Shown: positions 8,704 through 16,733 of the stretch, piece after piece
Position numbering within the stretch: position 1 is the stretch's first letter
Layout: the number at the start of each line of letters is the position of its first letter
NCBI RefSeq assembly: GCF_027947595.1
Contig: NZ_CP116257.1
Coordinates: 4,216,001-4,280,000 of the forward strand
DNA from: Streptomyces lienomycini
GTDB taxonomy: Bacteria; Actinomycetota; Actinomycetes; Streptomycetales; Streptomycetaceae
DNA length: 64,000 bases
Direction: 5' to 3'
Program-made: the position numbers and the translations under genes
Notes under the pieces: model-generated
The model's database searches: none
Told to the model about the DNA's origin: nothing
Seen by the model: the letters and a program-made list of their open reading frames with translations, nothing else

Positions 8704-9039
8704 TCACAGGCAGCCGCAGCCTGGGGCGTAGAGCAGCAGGAAGAGAGCCGTCATGGCCGTTGCGGTGAAGAGGGCAGCGGTCAGGGCGGCAAGGCCCAGA
8801 CGAGGACGCTTCGCAGAGGTACGGAAGGTCTGCCAGGCACCGTGGGCAAGGAAGCAGCTGATCAGCCCGGCCCCCGCGATGGTGAAGCGTGGGCTCGCGG
8901 ACCAGCTCACGTAGGCGATCAGAACCAGGCCGCCGAGCAGGACGCAGGCGAGCAGAGTGAGAATCGCCTCGGCGACGGCTTCTCCCACCGTTTCCATCAG
9001 GAAGTCGCCTACGCCCTTCGCTGCCCTGCGTATCCCCAC
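8704..9039 (-). CDS. Small membrane protein, function unknown
   Basis: A 111-residue protein from GTG 9039, chosen because AGGGGAG lies about five bases upstream; a longer reading to 9129 adds a low-complexity, non-conserved leader. It has an amphipathic N-terminus (GIRRAAKGVGDFLMETVGEA) and three predicted membrane helices (AILTLLACVLLGGLVLIAYV; FTIAGAGLISCFLAHGAW; LGLAALTAALFTATAMTALF). It ends in a short GCGCL tail. The family is not recognised. It lies between the MmyB-like regulator and the remnant of a carboxymuconolactone decarboxylase gene, apparently as a single-gene unit. Confidence 0.65.
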   Translation of the reverse strand: MGIRRAAKGVGDFLMETVGEAVAEAILTLLACVLLGGLVLIAYVSWSASPRFTIAGAGLISCFLAHGAWQTFRTSAKRPRLGLAALTAALFTATAMTALFLLLYAPGCGCL

Positions 9040-9171
9040 GCCACTCCCCTGGCTCTCGCATCCGATGGCCCCGAGCGGGACCTGACAGAGAGGACTCCGG
9101 CCGAGCCGAAACGGTTGTGGAGGTGCCACTCAGGCCGATCCTTCCACGGGCTCCGGCGATGGCCACCACGG

Positions 9172-9369
9172 TCATGCCCCGCTCTCCTGTCGGGTGGATG
9201 CGAAGCGGCTTCCGGCGCACATCGGGCTGGGCGCCACCCGGGGCGGCGCGTCGTGTCGGGAGGGCCGTTGGACCAGGAGGACCCTGTCGGTGTAATGGAC
9301 CATCCCCGGGGCGAAGTCGCCGAAGGCGTCCTTCCCGCCGGACCGGCCGGTGCTCGTGTTCTCAGCCAT
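9172..9369 (-). pseudogene. Truncated carboxymuconolactone decarboxylase-like gene
   Basis: ATG 9369 has GGGAGAG at the right distance, and the first 31 residues (ENTSTGRSGGKDAFGDF, then APGMVHYTDRVL) match how carboxymuconolactone decarboxylase/AhpD-like proteins begin. The expected next part (FGEVW..., the CxxH region) is absent. The frame turns into Pro/Arg/Ser-rich sequence and stops at 9172. I infer a deletion after the first exon-sized piece of the gene. The neighbours (cupin, aldo-keto reductase, MmyB-like regulator) are the usual company of intact members. The operator-like palindrome at 9464 sits upstream of this start. Confidence 0.5.
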
Positions 9370-9463
9370 GGTCTCTCCCTACCTGCGACGACGTCCTCGG
9401 ACCATCTTCGAAGGTGCAAGCGAAGGACGTCGTCAGACAGGCCCGGCGAGGGTGTCCCTGGTG

Positions 9464-9488
9464 AGGGGCGTACTGGCAGGGCATCCCT
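9464..9488. promoter_or_regulatory. Operator-like palindrome, variant 2
   Basis: A 25-bp element starting AGGGGCGTACTGG and ending CATCCCT. It matches the perfect palindrome at 51121 at 21 of 25 positions. It lies between the divergent truncated decarboxylase gene (start 9369) and the cupin/aldo-keto reductase operon (start 9599). Probably a binding site for an MmyB-like regulator. Confidence 0.65.
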
Positions 9489-9598
9489 CGTTCGGGCTTC
9501 GCGGCCTAGCGTGGAACACACGGCCCACGTCGGCCCCAGGAAGCCTGCTCAGCCATGCGGCGGGACGTGCTGAAGCAGAGGGAAGAAGGTAGAAGGAA

Positions 9599-10033
9599 AT
9601 GACTGCCCACGGATTTGACCAGGTCTTCCCGCTCGGGGAGAAGAACGACGCCTACGCGGAGTACTTCATAGGCCAGAGCTACCTGGCTCCGCTCGTCTCG
9701 AGAAGCGTTCCGGTCAGCAATGTCTCCTTCGAGCCGGGCTGCCGGAACAACTGGCACATCCACCACGGCACGGGCGGTGGCGGTGACCAGGTCCTGCTGT
9801 GTACGGCGGGCAGCGGCTGGTACCAGGCCGAGGGCGAGGATCCCGTCAGCATGGAGCCGGGCACAGTGATCCGCGTCCCGGCCGGGACGAAGCACTGGCA
9901 CGGCGCGAAGGCCGACTCCTGGTTCTCCCACCTCGCCTTCATCACCCCGGGCGAAGACGTCAGCAACGAATGGCTCGAGCCCGTCACCGACGAGGCGTAC
10001 GGCGAGCTGCCGAAGAACGGAGCAAGCGCATGA
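9599..10033 (+). CDS. Cupin-domain protein
   Basis: A 144-residue single-cupin protein, probably a metal-binding enzyme or binding protein in the cytoplasm. Cupin motif 1 is visible as WHIHHGTGGGGDQVLLCTAG and motif 2 as PGTVIRVPAGTKHWHGAKAD, supplying the His/Glu metal ligands. The start ATG 9599 has GAAGGAA immediately upstream. It is translationally coupled to the next gene by an ATGA overlap. Cupin proteins of this subgroup are commonly co-transcribed with aldo-keto reductases and carboxymuconolactone decarboxylases in actinobacteria; here the decarboxylase is decayed. The reaction is not known. Confidence 0.9.
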   Translation: MTAHGFDQVFPLGEKNDAYAEYFIGQSYLAPLVSRSVPVSNVSFEPGCRNNWHIHHGTGGGGDQVLLCTAGSGWYQAEGEDPVSMEPGTVIRVPAGTKHWHGAKADSWFSHLAFITPGEDVSNEWLEPVTDEAYGELPKNGASA

Positions 10034-10887
10034 CCATCCTCGACGAAGCCTACGCACTGTCCAACGGCGTCGAGATCCCCAAGCTGGGGCTCGGCACCTG
10101 GTTCATCGACGACGACCGGACGGCCGAGGCAGTCCGCGCAGCCGTGGAGATCGGCTACCGCAACATCGACACCGCCCAGGCCTACGGCAATGAGCGCGGC
10201 GTCGGCGAGGGGGTGCGCTCCGCAGGCGTGCCGCGCGACGAGCTGTTCGTCTCGACCAAACTCGCCGCGGAGATCAAGGACTACGGCCAGGCGGTCGACG
10301 CGATCGACGGGTCACTGGAGAAACTCGGCATCGAGTACATCGACCTGATGCTCATTCACAGCCCGCAGCCGTGGAACGACTTCCGTGGCGGCGACTACGC
10401 CGAGGGCAACCGCGAAGCGTGGCGCGCGCTCGAAGAGGCTCATCAGGCCGGCCGGATCCGCTCCATCGGGGTGTCCAACTTCCAGCAGCAGGACCTGGAG
10501 AACATCCTCCGGGGCGCAACCGTCGTGCCGCACGTGAACCAGCTGCTCGTCCACGCCGGCAACACCCCCTCACAGCTCCTGGACTACTGCGAGGGCAAGC
10601 AGATCCTCGTGGAGGCGTACTCGCCGATCGCACACGGGGCGATCCTCCAGAACGCCGAGGTCCGGGCGATGGCAGAGAAGTACGGCGTGTCCGTCCCGCA
10701 GCTGTGCATCCGCTACACCCTGCAGCTGGGCACGGTGTCACTGCCCAAGACGGCGAACCCCGAGCACATGCGCACCAACGCCGAGGTCGACTTCGAGATC
10801 TCCGCCGACGACATGGACGCCCTGCGGGGTCTGCGCGATGTGGACTACGGCGAGCACAGCGCGTTTCCCGTGTACAGCGGCAAGTGA
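10030..10887 (+). CDS. Aldo/keto reductase (2,5-diketo-gluconate reductase type)
   Basis: A 285-residue NADPH-dependent aldo-keto reductase. Conserved parts include GVEIPKLGLGTWFID, the catalytic GYRNIDTAQAYGNERGVGEG (Asp, Tyr), LFVSTKL (Lys), YIDLMLIHSPQP (His), RIRSIGVSNF, and the C-terminal cofactor-binding LPKTANPEHMRTNAEVDF. ATG 10030 overlaps the cupin stop codon as ATGA, so the two are co-translated. The expected length is about 275-290 residues. It belongs to a different AKR subgroup from the reductase at 6491, so the pair is not a recent duplication. Expression probably depends on the 9464 palindrome. Confidence 0.92.
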   Translation: MTILDEAYALSNGVEIPKLGLGTWFIDDDRTAEAVRAAVEIGYRNIDTAQAYGNERGVGEGVRSAGVPRDELFVSTKLAAEIKDYGQAVDAIDGSLEKLGIEYIDLMLIHSPQPWNDFRGGDYAEGNREAWRALEEAHQAGRIRSIGVSNFQQQDLENILRGATVVPHVNQLLVHAGNTPSQLLDYCEGKQILVEAYSPIAHGAILQNAEVRAMAEKYGVSVPQLCIRYTLQLGTVSLPKTANPEHMRTNAEVDFEISADDMDALRGLRDVDYGEHSAFPVYSGK

Positions 10888-11150
10888 GTCATGGGCACTC
10901 GAGCCGGCGAGCGGCGAAGAGCGAGGAGTGTCCGGGCCGCAGACGGCCGGCAGCGCACTGGGAATGCGCAGGGTGCCGATGCGGCGCGGCTTCCCGACCG
11001 TCATCTCGGGGTGGTACCCGTCGGTCACGCGCACGCCGGGCCGGAACAGCGCACCGATCGGCCCGGTGTGCGCGGGCCGGGGCGGACGGCGGCAGGTGGT
11101 CGGCGGCAGGTGGACGGCGGGAGGCCGATTGGCCGGGCAGGTGCGAGGGT

Positions 11151-12662
11151 TCACGCGTCCGCGACCCAGCTGCCGTGGAATCCCAGCGGTACCCGGCCGG
11201 GGAGCCGCACGCGGGCCAGCGGGCGGCCGCCGAAATCCTGGGCCGAGAGGACGACGAGGTCACTCGCACCGCGGTCGGGGTCGTTCACGTACGACAGGAC
11301 GTAGCCGTCGTCCTCGTCGCGTGCCCCGCGTCGTGGGACGAACACCGGCTCGCCGACCGCCGCGCCCCGGGGGAAGCGGTGGAGCTGTCCGCTGCCGCGC
11401 AGCATGTCGTGCTTCACCAGGTAGTTGGTGAACTTCTCGTCGGGGCACGCTCCGTCGACGGTCTCGTAGGCGTGCCACATCTCGGCGGCGCACGCGGTGT
11501 AGGCGTAGCGGTGGCGTCGCGAGACGAGGGCTTCGTTGATGCGCGGGAACTCCTGGGGGCGGTCGTCGAGTCGAGTGCTGCGGACCCGGGCCGCGCGCAG
11601 GTCGATCGTCCACCGGTCGAGCGTCGGCGACCCGGTCGCGGTGGGCCCTCCCGTGCCGCGTCCGGCGGCGTGGAAGGGCGCGGGGAATCCGATGTACTCC
11701 AGCACGACCGTGTCGCCCTGGTCGTAGGCGTTGAGGGTGTGCGAGTAGTACACGGGGTCGATCTCGAACCAGCGCGTGGCGCCTCCGGCGCGCGGCAGCA
11801 GCCCGATGCGCATGGGGTGCCGGTCGTTCCACACGTACGGCACGGTCGCGCCGGCCTCTGCCGCGGCGGTGTCGAAGGTGATCGGGACGTCGACGATCAC
11901 CACGTACTTCTCGGTGAGCGCGAAGTCGTGCATCATCGGCGCGTCCGCGACCGGGATCCGCGTGGCCGACCGCGCCCTGCCGGTCCGGTCGACCACGATG
12001 TGCCGCACGTGGTCCCAGGTGGGGTAGTACGCGATCGCGTGCAACTCGTCGGCGGTGGCGTCGTACTTGGTGTGCGCGGCGAGCGGTCCCCGGAGCGTGG
12101 AGCGGAAGTCGTACGGGCGCACGGTGTTGAGCTCGCCGTCCAGTTCGTACGGCAGGGGGCCGCCTTCCTGTGTCGCGAGGATGCGACCCTTGTACGGGAT
12201 CACGTGTGTGTTGCACGCGAAGTCGTCCTGCGGTACCGGGCCCGGATATGTCTCGCCGAGCTTCGTCGTCACCTGCGTGGAGCGCACCCAGCGGTTGCGG
12301 TACCACTCGGCGCGGCCGTCCCGCAGCCGTACCCCGTGCACCATGCCGTCGCCGAGCATCCAGTGGTGGGCCCGGACGTCCTCGATGCCCAGCGCGTTCG
12401 GGCCGTTGCGCAGGTAGCGGCCGTCCAGGTCACGGGGGATGCGGCCGACGACGTCGAGGTCGAAGGCGGTCAGCTCCTCGGTGACCGGCGCGAAGGCCCC
12501 TTCCAGGAAGGGAGTCGCGCCGGTCCCGGCGCTCTTCGAGGCCGCGGGAGTCGCCCGCGCCGCAGTGGCGAGGGGGCCGGGTCCGAGGCCGCAGCCGACC
12601 GCACTGCCCGCTGCCGCGACCGCGGCGCCCTTGAGGAGTTTCCGCCGTGTGTGACCGGCCAT
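11151..12662 (-). CDS. Tat-exported carotenoid cleavage oxygenase
   Basis: A 503-residue member of the carotenoid oxygenase family, non-haem iron enzymes that split carotenoids, apocarotenoids or stilbenes with O2. The N-terminus has a twin-arginine signal (HTRRKLLKGAAVAAAG). The family seven-bladed propeller follows: RNGPNALG and HHWMLGDGMVHGV near the start, and iron-ligand histidine regions AAHTKYDAT, TWDHVRHIVVD, PMMHDFALTEKYVV and the C-terminal GFHGSWVADA. Export of this family by Tat is seen in other actinobacteria and suggests a substrate outside the cytoplasm. Start ATG 12662 leaves no longer credible alternative. No carotenoid biosynthesis genes are in the window. Confidence 0.9.
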   Translation of the reverse strand: MAGHTRRKLLKGAAVAAAGSAVGCGLGPGPLATAARATPAASKSAGTGATPFLEGAFAPVTEELTAFDLDVVGRIPRDLDGRYLRNGPNALGIEDVRAHHWMLGDGMVHGVRLRDGRAEWYRNRWVRSTQVTTKLGETYPGPVPQDDFACNTHVIPYKGRILATQEGGPLPYELDGELNTVRPYDFRSTLRGPLAAHTKYDATADELHAIAYYPTWDHVRHIVVDRTGRARSATRIPVADAPMMHDFALTEKYVVIVDVPITFDTAAAEAGATVPYVWNDRHPMRIGLLPRAGGATRWFEIDPVYYSHTLNAYDQGDTVVLEYIGFPAPFHAAGRGTGGPTATGSPTLDRWTIDLRAARVRSTRLDDRPQEFPRINEALVSRRHRYAYTACAAEMWHAYETVDGACPDEKFTNYLVKHDMLRGSGQLHRFPRGAAVGEPVFVPRRGARDEDDGYVLSYVNDPDRGASDLVVLSAQDFGGRPLARVRLPGRVPLGFHGSWVADA

Positions 12663-12893
12663 CGTGATCCCTCGCTCCGTCGTCGGTGTCCGGCCGCGTC
12701 GGCCGGATGCGTGGTGACGGGATCAACCCTCCTCCGCGGACGCCCGCGAAGCAGGTGACCCAGCCTCCGAATCCGGGGTGGTGCCGGCACCACCCCGGGG
12801 CTCGTCGCCGCGGTGGCCGTGGCCTGGAGTGGTGGAACGGATCCTGGTGAGCGCCTGTCCGGCGGGCCTCCCGGTGCGGCTCTGTCCGCGTGA

Positions 12894-13138
12894 GGGGTGA
12901 GGTGACGAGCGGTTGGTGCTCGGTCCTGGGCACGATGGGGTGCGCGAGGCCGTCGGCGGCGAACTGGACCGGGACGTTTCGGGCCGAGCCGGGGAACTTC
13001 ACGAACCAACGCCGGGCCGCACTCGTGACCGGTGCGGGCGGTGCCCTCGGCCGGGCCACCGCCGTCCGGCTGGCCGCCGACGGACACGACGTCGCCGTAC
13101 TCGACCGCGACACCGCGTCACTGGAGGGCACCGCCTGA
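12894..13138. pseudogene. Head-to-head gene remnants (SDR N-terminus and an unidentified fragment)
   Basis: Two coding-like fragments meet here. On the plus strand from about 13000 to 13138 a frame reads FTNQRRAALVTGAGGALGRA, then TAVRLAADGHDVAVLDRD. This is the N-terminal Rossmann part of a short-chain dehydrogenase (TGxxxGxG motif), stopping after about 46 residues and lacking a start codon at the proper place. On the minus strand, 13013 to about 12894 reads WFVKFPGSARNVPVQFAADG, then LAHPIVPRTEHQPLV, with strongly biased codons but no start or family I recognise. Both look like leftovers of deleted genes. The rest of 12663-13210 shows nothing further. Confidence 0.5.
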
Positions 13139-13210
13139 CCTCCGGGCCCGCGACTCTGGCGGGGCTGCCGCCTCCATGGGTGCGACCGCCCCGCCCGGCT
13201 CCGCGGCGAT

Positions 13211-16200
13211 CTACCGGCCGCGTGCCATGGTCGACCGGAAGGTCCAGTGCCCCGACCCGACCTCGTACACGGCCTCCTCTCCGGTGAGCCGCAGCATCCG
13301 CGCGCCGTGGGGCGCCTGGGCGTGTCTGCCGGAGACCGGCACGTGCACCTCCGCGGTGCTGCCCGCGGGGACGTCCACCGTGAGGCGGAAGCGGTCGTCC
13401 GAGCGCTGCCAGTCGGTGCGGGCGAGGCCGTACGGGGTGCGGTAGGAGCCCGCGGCGGAGGTCATGTCGCCCTCCACCGCCGGGTCGATCAGGAGCTTCG
13501 CGTAGCCGACGGAGTCCTCGGTCTGGGCGATGCCGGCGACGCGGGTGGTGAACCAGGAGTCGATGGCGCCGAGCATGAAGTGGTTCTGGGACTGGCCGGG
13601 TCCGCCGTCCCAGGACTCGCCCAGGGTGGTGTTTCCGGCGAGCACCTGGTAGCCGTAGCTGGGGCTGGTGGTCTGCGTGGCGATGGCGTGCACGAGGTCG
13701 TCGCGGCCCGCCTCGCTCAGCACCCGGAAGGCTGCGGGCAGTGAGATCTCACCGAGGACCAGGTGGTTTCCGGCGTCCCTGATCGCGCCGGTGAAGTGGG
13801 CGAGCAGGCGGTCCCGCTCGCCGCGCGGGTGGGCGCCCATGTCGAGGGCGAGCGCCTCGGCGCCGTGTCCGCCGCCGCCGAAGGTGCCGGTGGCGGTGTC
13901 GTAGTACTTCGCCGTCAGCGCCTCGACGCTCGCGGCGGCCTTCCGGCGGTACTCGTCGGCCGCGGCGCTGTCGCCGAGGAGCGACGCGATGCGGCCGAGG
14001 GTGTCGACCACCCGCCAGTACCCGTAGGTGCCCGCCACCGCGCGCGGGAAGGTCCGGTCGGGGGTGAACCAGTCGCCCAGGCCGTAGTCGAGGATGCCGT
14101 CGGCGACCTGGTTCTCCAGGAAGGCGGCGTAGCGCCGCATGTCCGGGTAGTACGTCTCCAGGGTCTGGCGGTCCCCGTAGGTGAGGTAGAGCTGCCAGGG
14201 GACGAGGACGAAGGCGCCGCCCCAGTTGGAGTCGTTGCGGTAGGCACCGGGCAGGTTGGTGTATTCCGGGACGGTGCTCGGGACCAGCCCGTCGGTGGTC
14301 TGCGCGTCGGCCATGTCCCGGACGATCTTGCGGAGGTAGGCCCGCATGTCGTAGTTGCCCGCGAGGGCGGGGAAGACGAGCTGGTTCTGTTCGAGCCAGC
14401 CGAGCTTCTCGCGGCTCGGGCAGTCGGTGAGCACACTCATCATGTTGCCCTCGATCGAGCGGCGGATCAGCGAGTGGATGCCGTTGATCAGCGGGTCGGA
14501 GCTGGTGAAGTCGCCGGCCGAGGCGTTGTCGGCGCGCAGGACGTGTCCGCGGACGCTCACCGTCGCGCCCTCGGGCACGCCGCGCAGTTCCAGGTAGCGG
14601 AAGCCGTGGTAGCTGAACCGGGGGTGCCAGGTCTCGGTGCCCCGGCCGCCGGTGGTGTAGCTGTCCCACAGGGGGGCGCCGACGTTGCTGATGGACTGGA
14701 AGGCGTGGCCGTCCTTCAGGCTCTCCGCGGGGTAGACGCGGATCGCGGTGCCCTTCGGCGCGCGGACGGTGATCTCGGGCCAGCCGGCGATGTTGCGGCC
14801 CAGGTCGAAGACCCGGCTGCCCTCGGCGCCGTCGGCCTCGCGGCCGTTCAGTGTCTCGACGACGCGGACGGGCTCGGTCTCCCGGGCGCTGAGCTGCGCG
14901 GGCCGGTCGGCGGGACCGGGGCCCGCCACCGCGACCGCGTGCCGCCAGCCGCGCCGGTCGCCGGAGGGCTGGTCCCACCGGGGGATCTCGCGGCGGGCGT
15001 CGTAGTCCTCGCCGCCGTACCAGTTGGAGGAGGTGGTCGGGCCCAGCGTGGTGCGCCAGTCGTCGCCGCTGGTGACGGTGCGTACCCGGCCGTCGGCCAG
15101 GGTCACTTCGAGCCGGGCGATCAGCTTGGGGTCGCTGAGGTTGCCGTAGAGCTTGCGGTAGCGGTCGGCGGTGCTGACCACGTTGGACATGCCGTTGCCG
15201 AGGGCGACGCCCAAGGTGTTGGCGCCGGTGCGCAGTTGGTCGGTCACGTCGTACGTGGCGTACTGGACGCGTTCGGCGAAGTCCGTGTTGGCCGGCTCCA
15301 GGACCGCGTCGCCGACCGGCTCGCCGTTGACGGTCGCCTCGTAGACGCCGAGCCCGGCGATGTGCAGGCGGGCGCTGCGGACGCGCTTCGGCAGGGTGAA
15401 GTCGTCGGTGAGCAGGGGCAGTCCGGCGGGCAGGTAGGGGGTGGGCCGGCGTTGGCCGGTGACCTGGGCGAGCCGGGTGGCGGGGCCCTCGGCGTCGTCG
15501 GACGCGGAGACGGTGTAGTCGACGGGGAGACCGGGGATTCGGCCGTCGTCGGTGAGGACGTCGGCGCGGGGGTAGAGCGCCACCTCGTCGAAGGTCTTCG
15601 CGGTCTTCAGGTCGAGGGTCAGGGTGATCGGCGCGTCGGAGACGTCCGGCCCGGTGTGCGCGGCGCTCGCGTAGCCCGCCGCGGTCTGCAGGGCGCTGTT
15701 GGGCAGGCCGTCGACGGTGAGGGCGGGTTCCCAGGTCTTGCGCACGGTGTTGGTCTCGGACGCGGTGACCGCGGCGCCGCGGGCCAGGCCGCTGGTGGCG
15801 GTGCCGGAGTCACGGACGTCGATCTCGGCGAGCTGGAGGCGCCAGGTGCGGTCGGGGAAGGACTCGGCGAGCGGCAGGCCGAGCCGGGTGACGTCCAGTC
15901 GGACGTAGCGGGCGGTGGTGCGGGGCAGGTGGACGACGACCGGTTCGACCGTCCGGTCGCTCAGCCGCCAGTCGGGGTGGGTGATCCACTGGGCGTCCCA
16001 GTCCGACTGCCGGGTCAGGCCGGTCTCGAAGACGGCGGCCGTGCTCCAGCCGCTGTGCCGCTTCCCGTCGCCGGACCAGAGCATGACGCGCCAGTACACC
16101 TTCGCCCGAGAGCCGAGGTCCTTCCCCGCGTACGTCGTGCCGGGCGCGGACGACTCCACCTTCCCGGAGTCCCAGAGGTCGGGACGGGAGGAGCGCAGCC

Positions 16201-16465
16201 GCTGGAGGGAGGTGGCGGCCTGGACGCGGTAGGCGGCCTGGCGGGTGTTCGGGGCGCCGGCGGTGGTCTGCCAGCTGAGTTCGGGCGTGGTGTCGTCGAT
16301 GCCGAGGGCCTCGGTGAGGTGCTGGGTGCGCAGCTCTGTCGGGGCGATGGTGCCGGTGGTCGCCGCGTCGGCGGTGACCGCGCCGGCGAGCAGGGTGACG
16401 AAGGCGGTGACACCGGCGAGGGCGGCGGCGGTTCGGTGTCTGCCGAGCGGGTTGGTTCTGGGCAT
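13211..16465 (-). CDS. Secreted alpha-L-rhamnosidase (GH78) with galactose-binding-like insert
   Basis: A 1084-residue exported enzyme releasing terminal alpha-L-rhamnose from polysaccharides or glycosides. ATG 16465 has AAGGAG six bases upstream; the signal peptide runs to about residue 34 (ALAGVTAFVTLLAGAVTADA-AT). Residues 40-130 are the N-terminal Fn3-like region (LRTQHLTEALGIDDTTPELSWQ split over two strands). An F5/8-type-C-like module follows at about 160-310 (RYVRLDVTRLGLPL; LDLKTAKTFDEVALYP), then the rhamnosidase N domain (ANTDFAERVQYATYDVT). The (alpha/alpha)6 barrel holds the acidic active-site signatures (LTDCPSREKLGWLEQNQLVF; NDSNWGGAFVLVPW) and GESWDGG, with a C-terminal beta-domain. 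It is the last gene of the glycosidase run and possibly co-transcribed with the GH106-like gene upstream, through the 71-bp repeat region. Confidence 0.92.
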   Translation of the reverse strand: MPRTNPLGRHRTAAALAGVTAFVTLLAGAVTADAATTGTIAPTELRTQHLTEALGIDDTTPELSWQTTAGAPNTRQAAYRVQAATSLQRLRSSRPDLWDSGKVESSAPGTTYAGKDLGSRAKVYWRVMLWSGDGKRHSGWSTAAVFETGLTRQSDWDAQWITHPDWRLSDRTVEPVVVHLPRTTARYVRLDVTRLGLPLAESFPDRTWRLQLAEIDVRDSGTATSGLARGAAVTASETNTVRKTWEPALTVDGLPNSALQTAAGYASAAHTGPDVSDAPITLTLDLKTAKTFDEVALYPRADVLTDDGRIPGLPVDYTVSASDDAEGPATRLAQVTGQRRPTPYLPAGLPLLTDDFTLPKRVRSARLHIAGLGVYEATVNGEPVGDAVLEPANTDFAERVQYATYDVTDQLRTGANTLGVALGNGMSNVVSTADRYRKLYGNLSDPKLIARLEVTLADGRVRTVTSGDDWRTTLGPTTSSNWYGGEDYDARREIPRWDQPSGDRRGWRHAVAVAGPGPADRPAQLSARETEPVRVVETLNGREADGAEGSRVFDLGRNIAGWPEITVRAPKGTAIRVYPAESLKDGHAFQSISNVGAPLWDSYTTGGRGTETWHPRFSYHGFRYLELRGVPEGATVSVRGHVLRADNASAGDFTSSDPLINGIHSLIRRSIEGNMMSVLTDCPSREKLGWLEQNQLVFPALAGNYDMRAYLRKIVRDMADAQTTDGLVPSTVPEYTNLPGAYRNDSNWGGAFVLVPWQLYLTYGDRQTLETYYPDMRRYAAFLENQVADGILDYGLGDWFTPDRTFPRAVAGTYGYWRVVDTLGRIASLLGDSAAADEYRRKAAASVEALTAKYYDTATGTFGGGGHGAEALALDMGAHPRGERDRLLAHFTGAIRDAGNHLVLGEISLPAAFRVLSEAGRDDLVHAIATQTTSPSYGYQVLAGNTTLGESWDGGPGQSQNHFMLGAIDSWFTTRVAGIAQTEDSVGYAKLLIDPAVEGDMTSAAGSYRTPYGLARTDWQRSDDRFRLTVDVPAGSTAEVHVPVSGRHAQAPHGARMLRLTGEEAVYEVGSGHWTFRSTMARGR

Positions 16466-16534
16466 GGCGGCTCCTTGCCGGACGGCTGGGGCGGACGGGG
16501 GGAAGATGCGGACGGAGGGGTGGGGATGGTGCGG

Positions 16535-16733
16535 AGGGGCAGGGGCGGACGGGCTGAGGCTGAGGCCGGTACGGACGGGCCGGAGCTGAGGCGGACGAGG
16601 CAAGGCTGAGGCTCGTGCAGACGAACCGGGGCTGAGACCGGTGCGGACGGGCAGGGCTGAGGCGGACAAAACAAGGCTGAGGCTCGTGCAGACGAACCAG
16701 GGCTGAGACCGGTGCGCGCGGGCCGGGGCTGTT
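16535..16733 (-). repeat. 71-bp tandem repeat in the spacer between two glycosidase genes
   Basis: Two nearly identical 71-bp units start at 16586 and 16657, sharing CAAGGCTGAGGCTCGTGCAG and GCTGAGACCGGTGCG blocks. A third, partial copy lies before them at about 16545-16585. The array fills the spacer between the GH106-like gene (stop 16734) and the GH78 start (16465). A recombination-prone spacer or an RNA structure affecting downstream expression are both possible. Confidence 0.75.
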
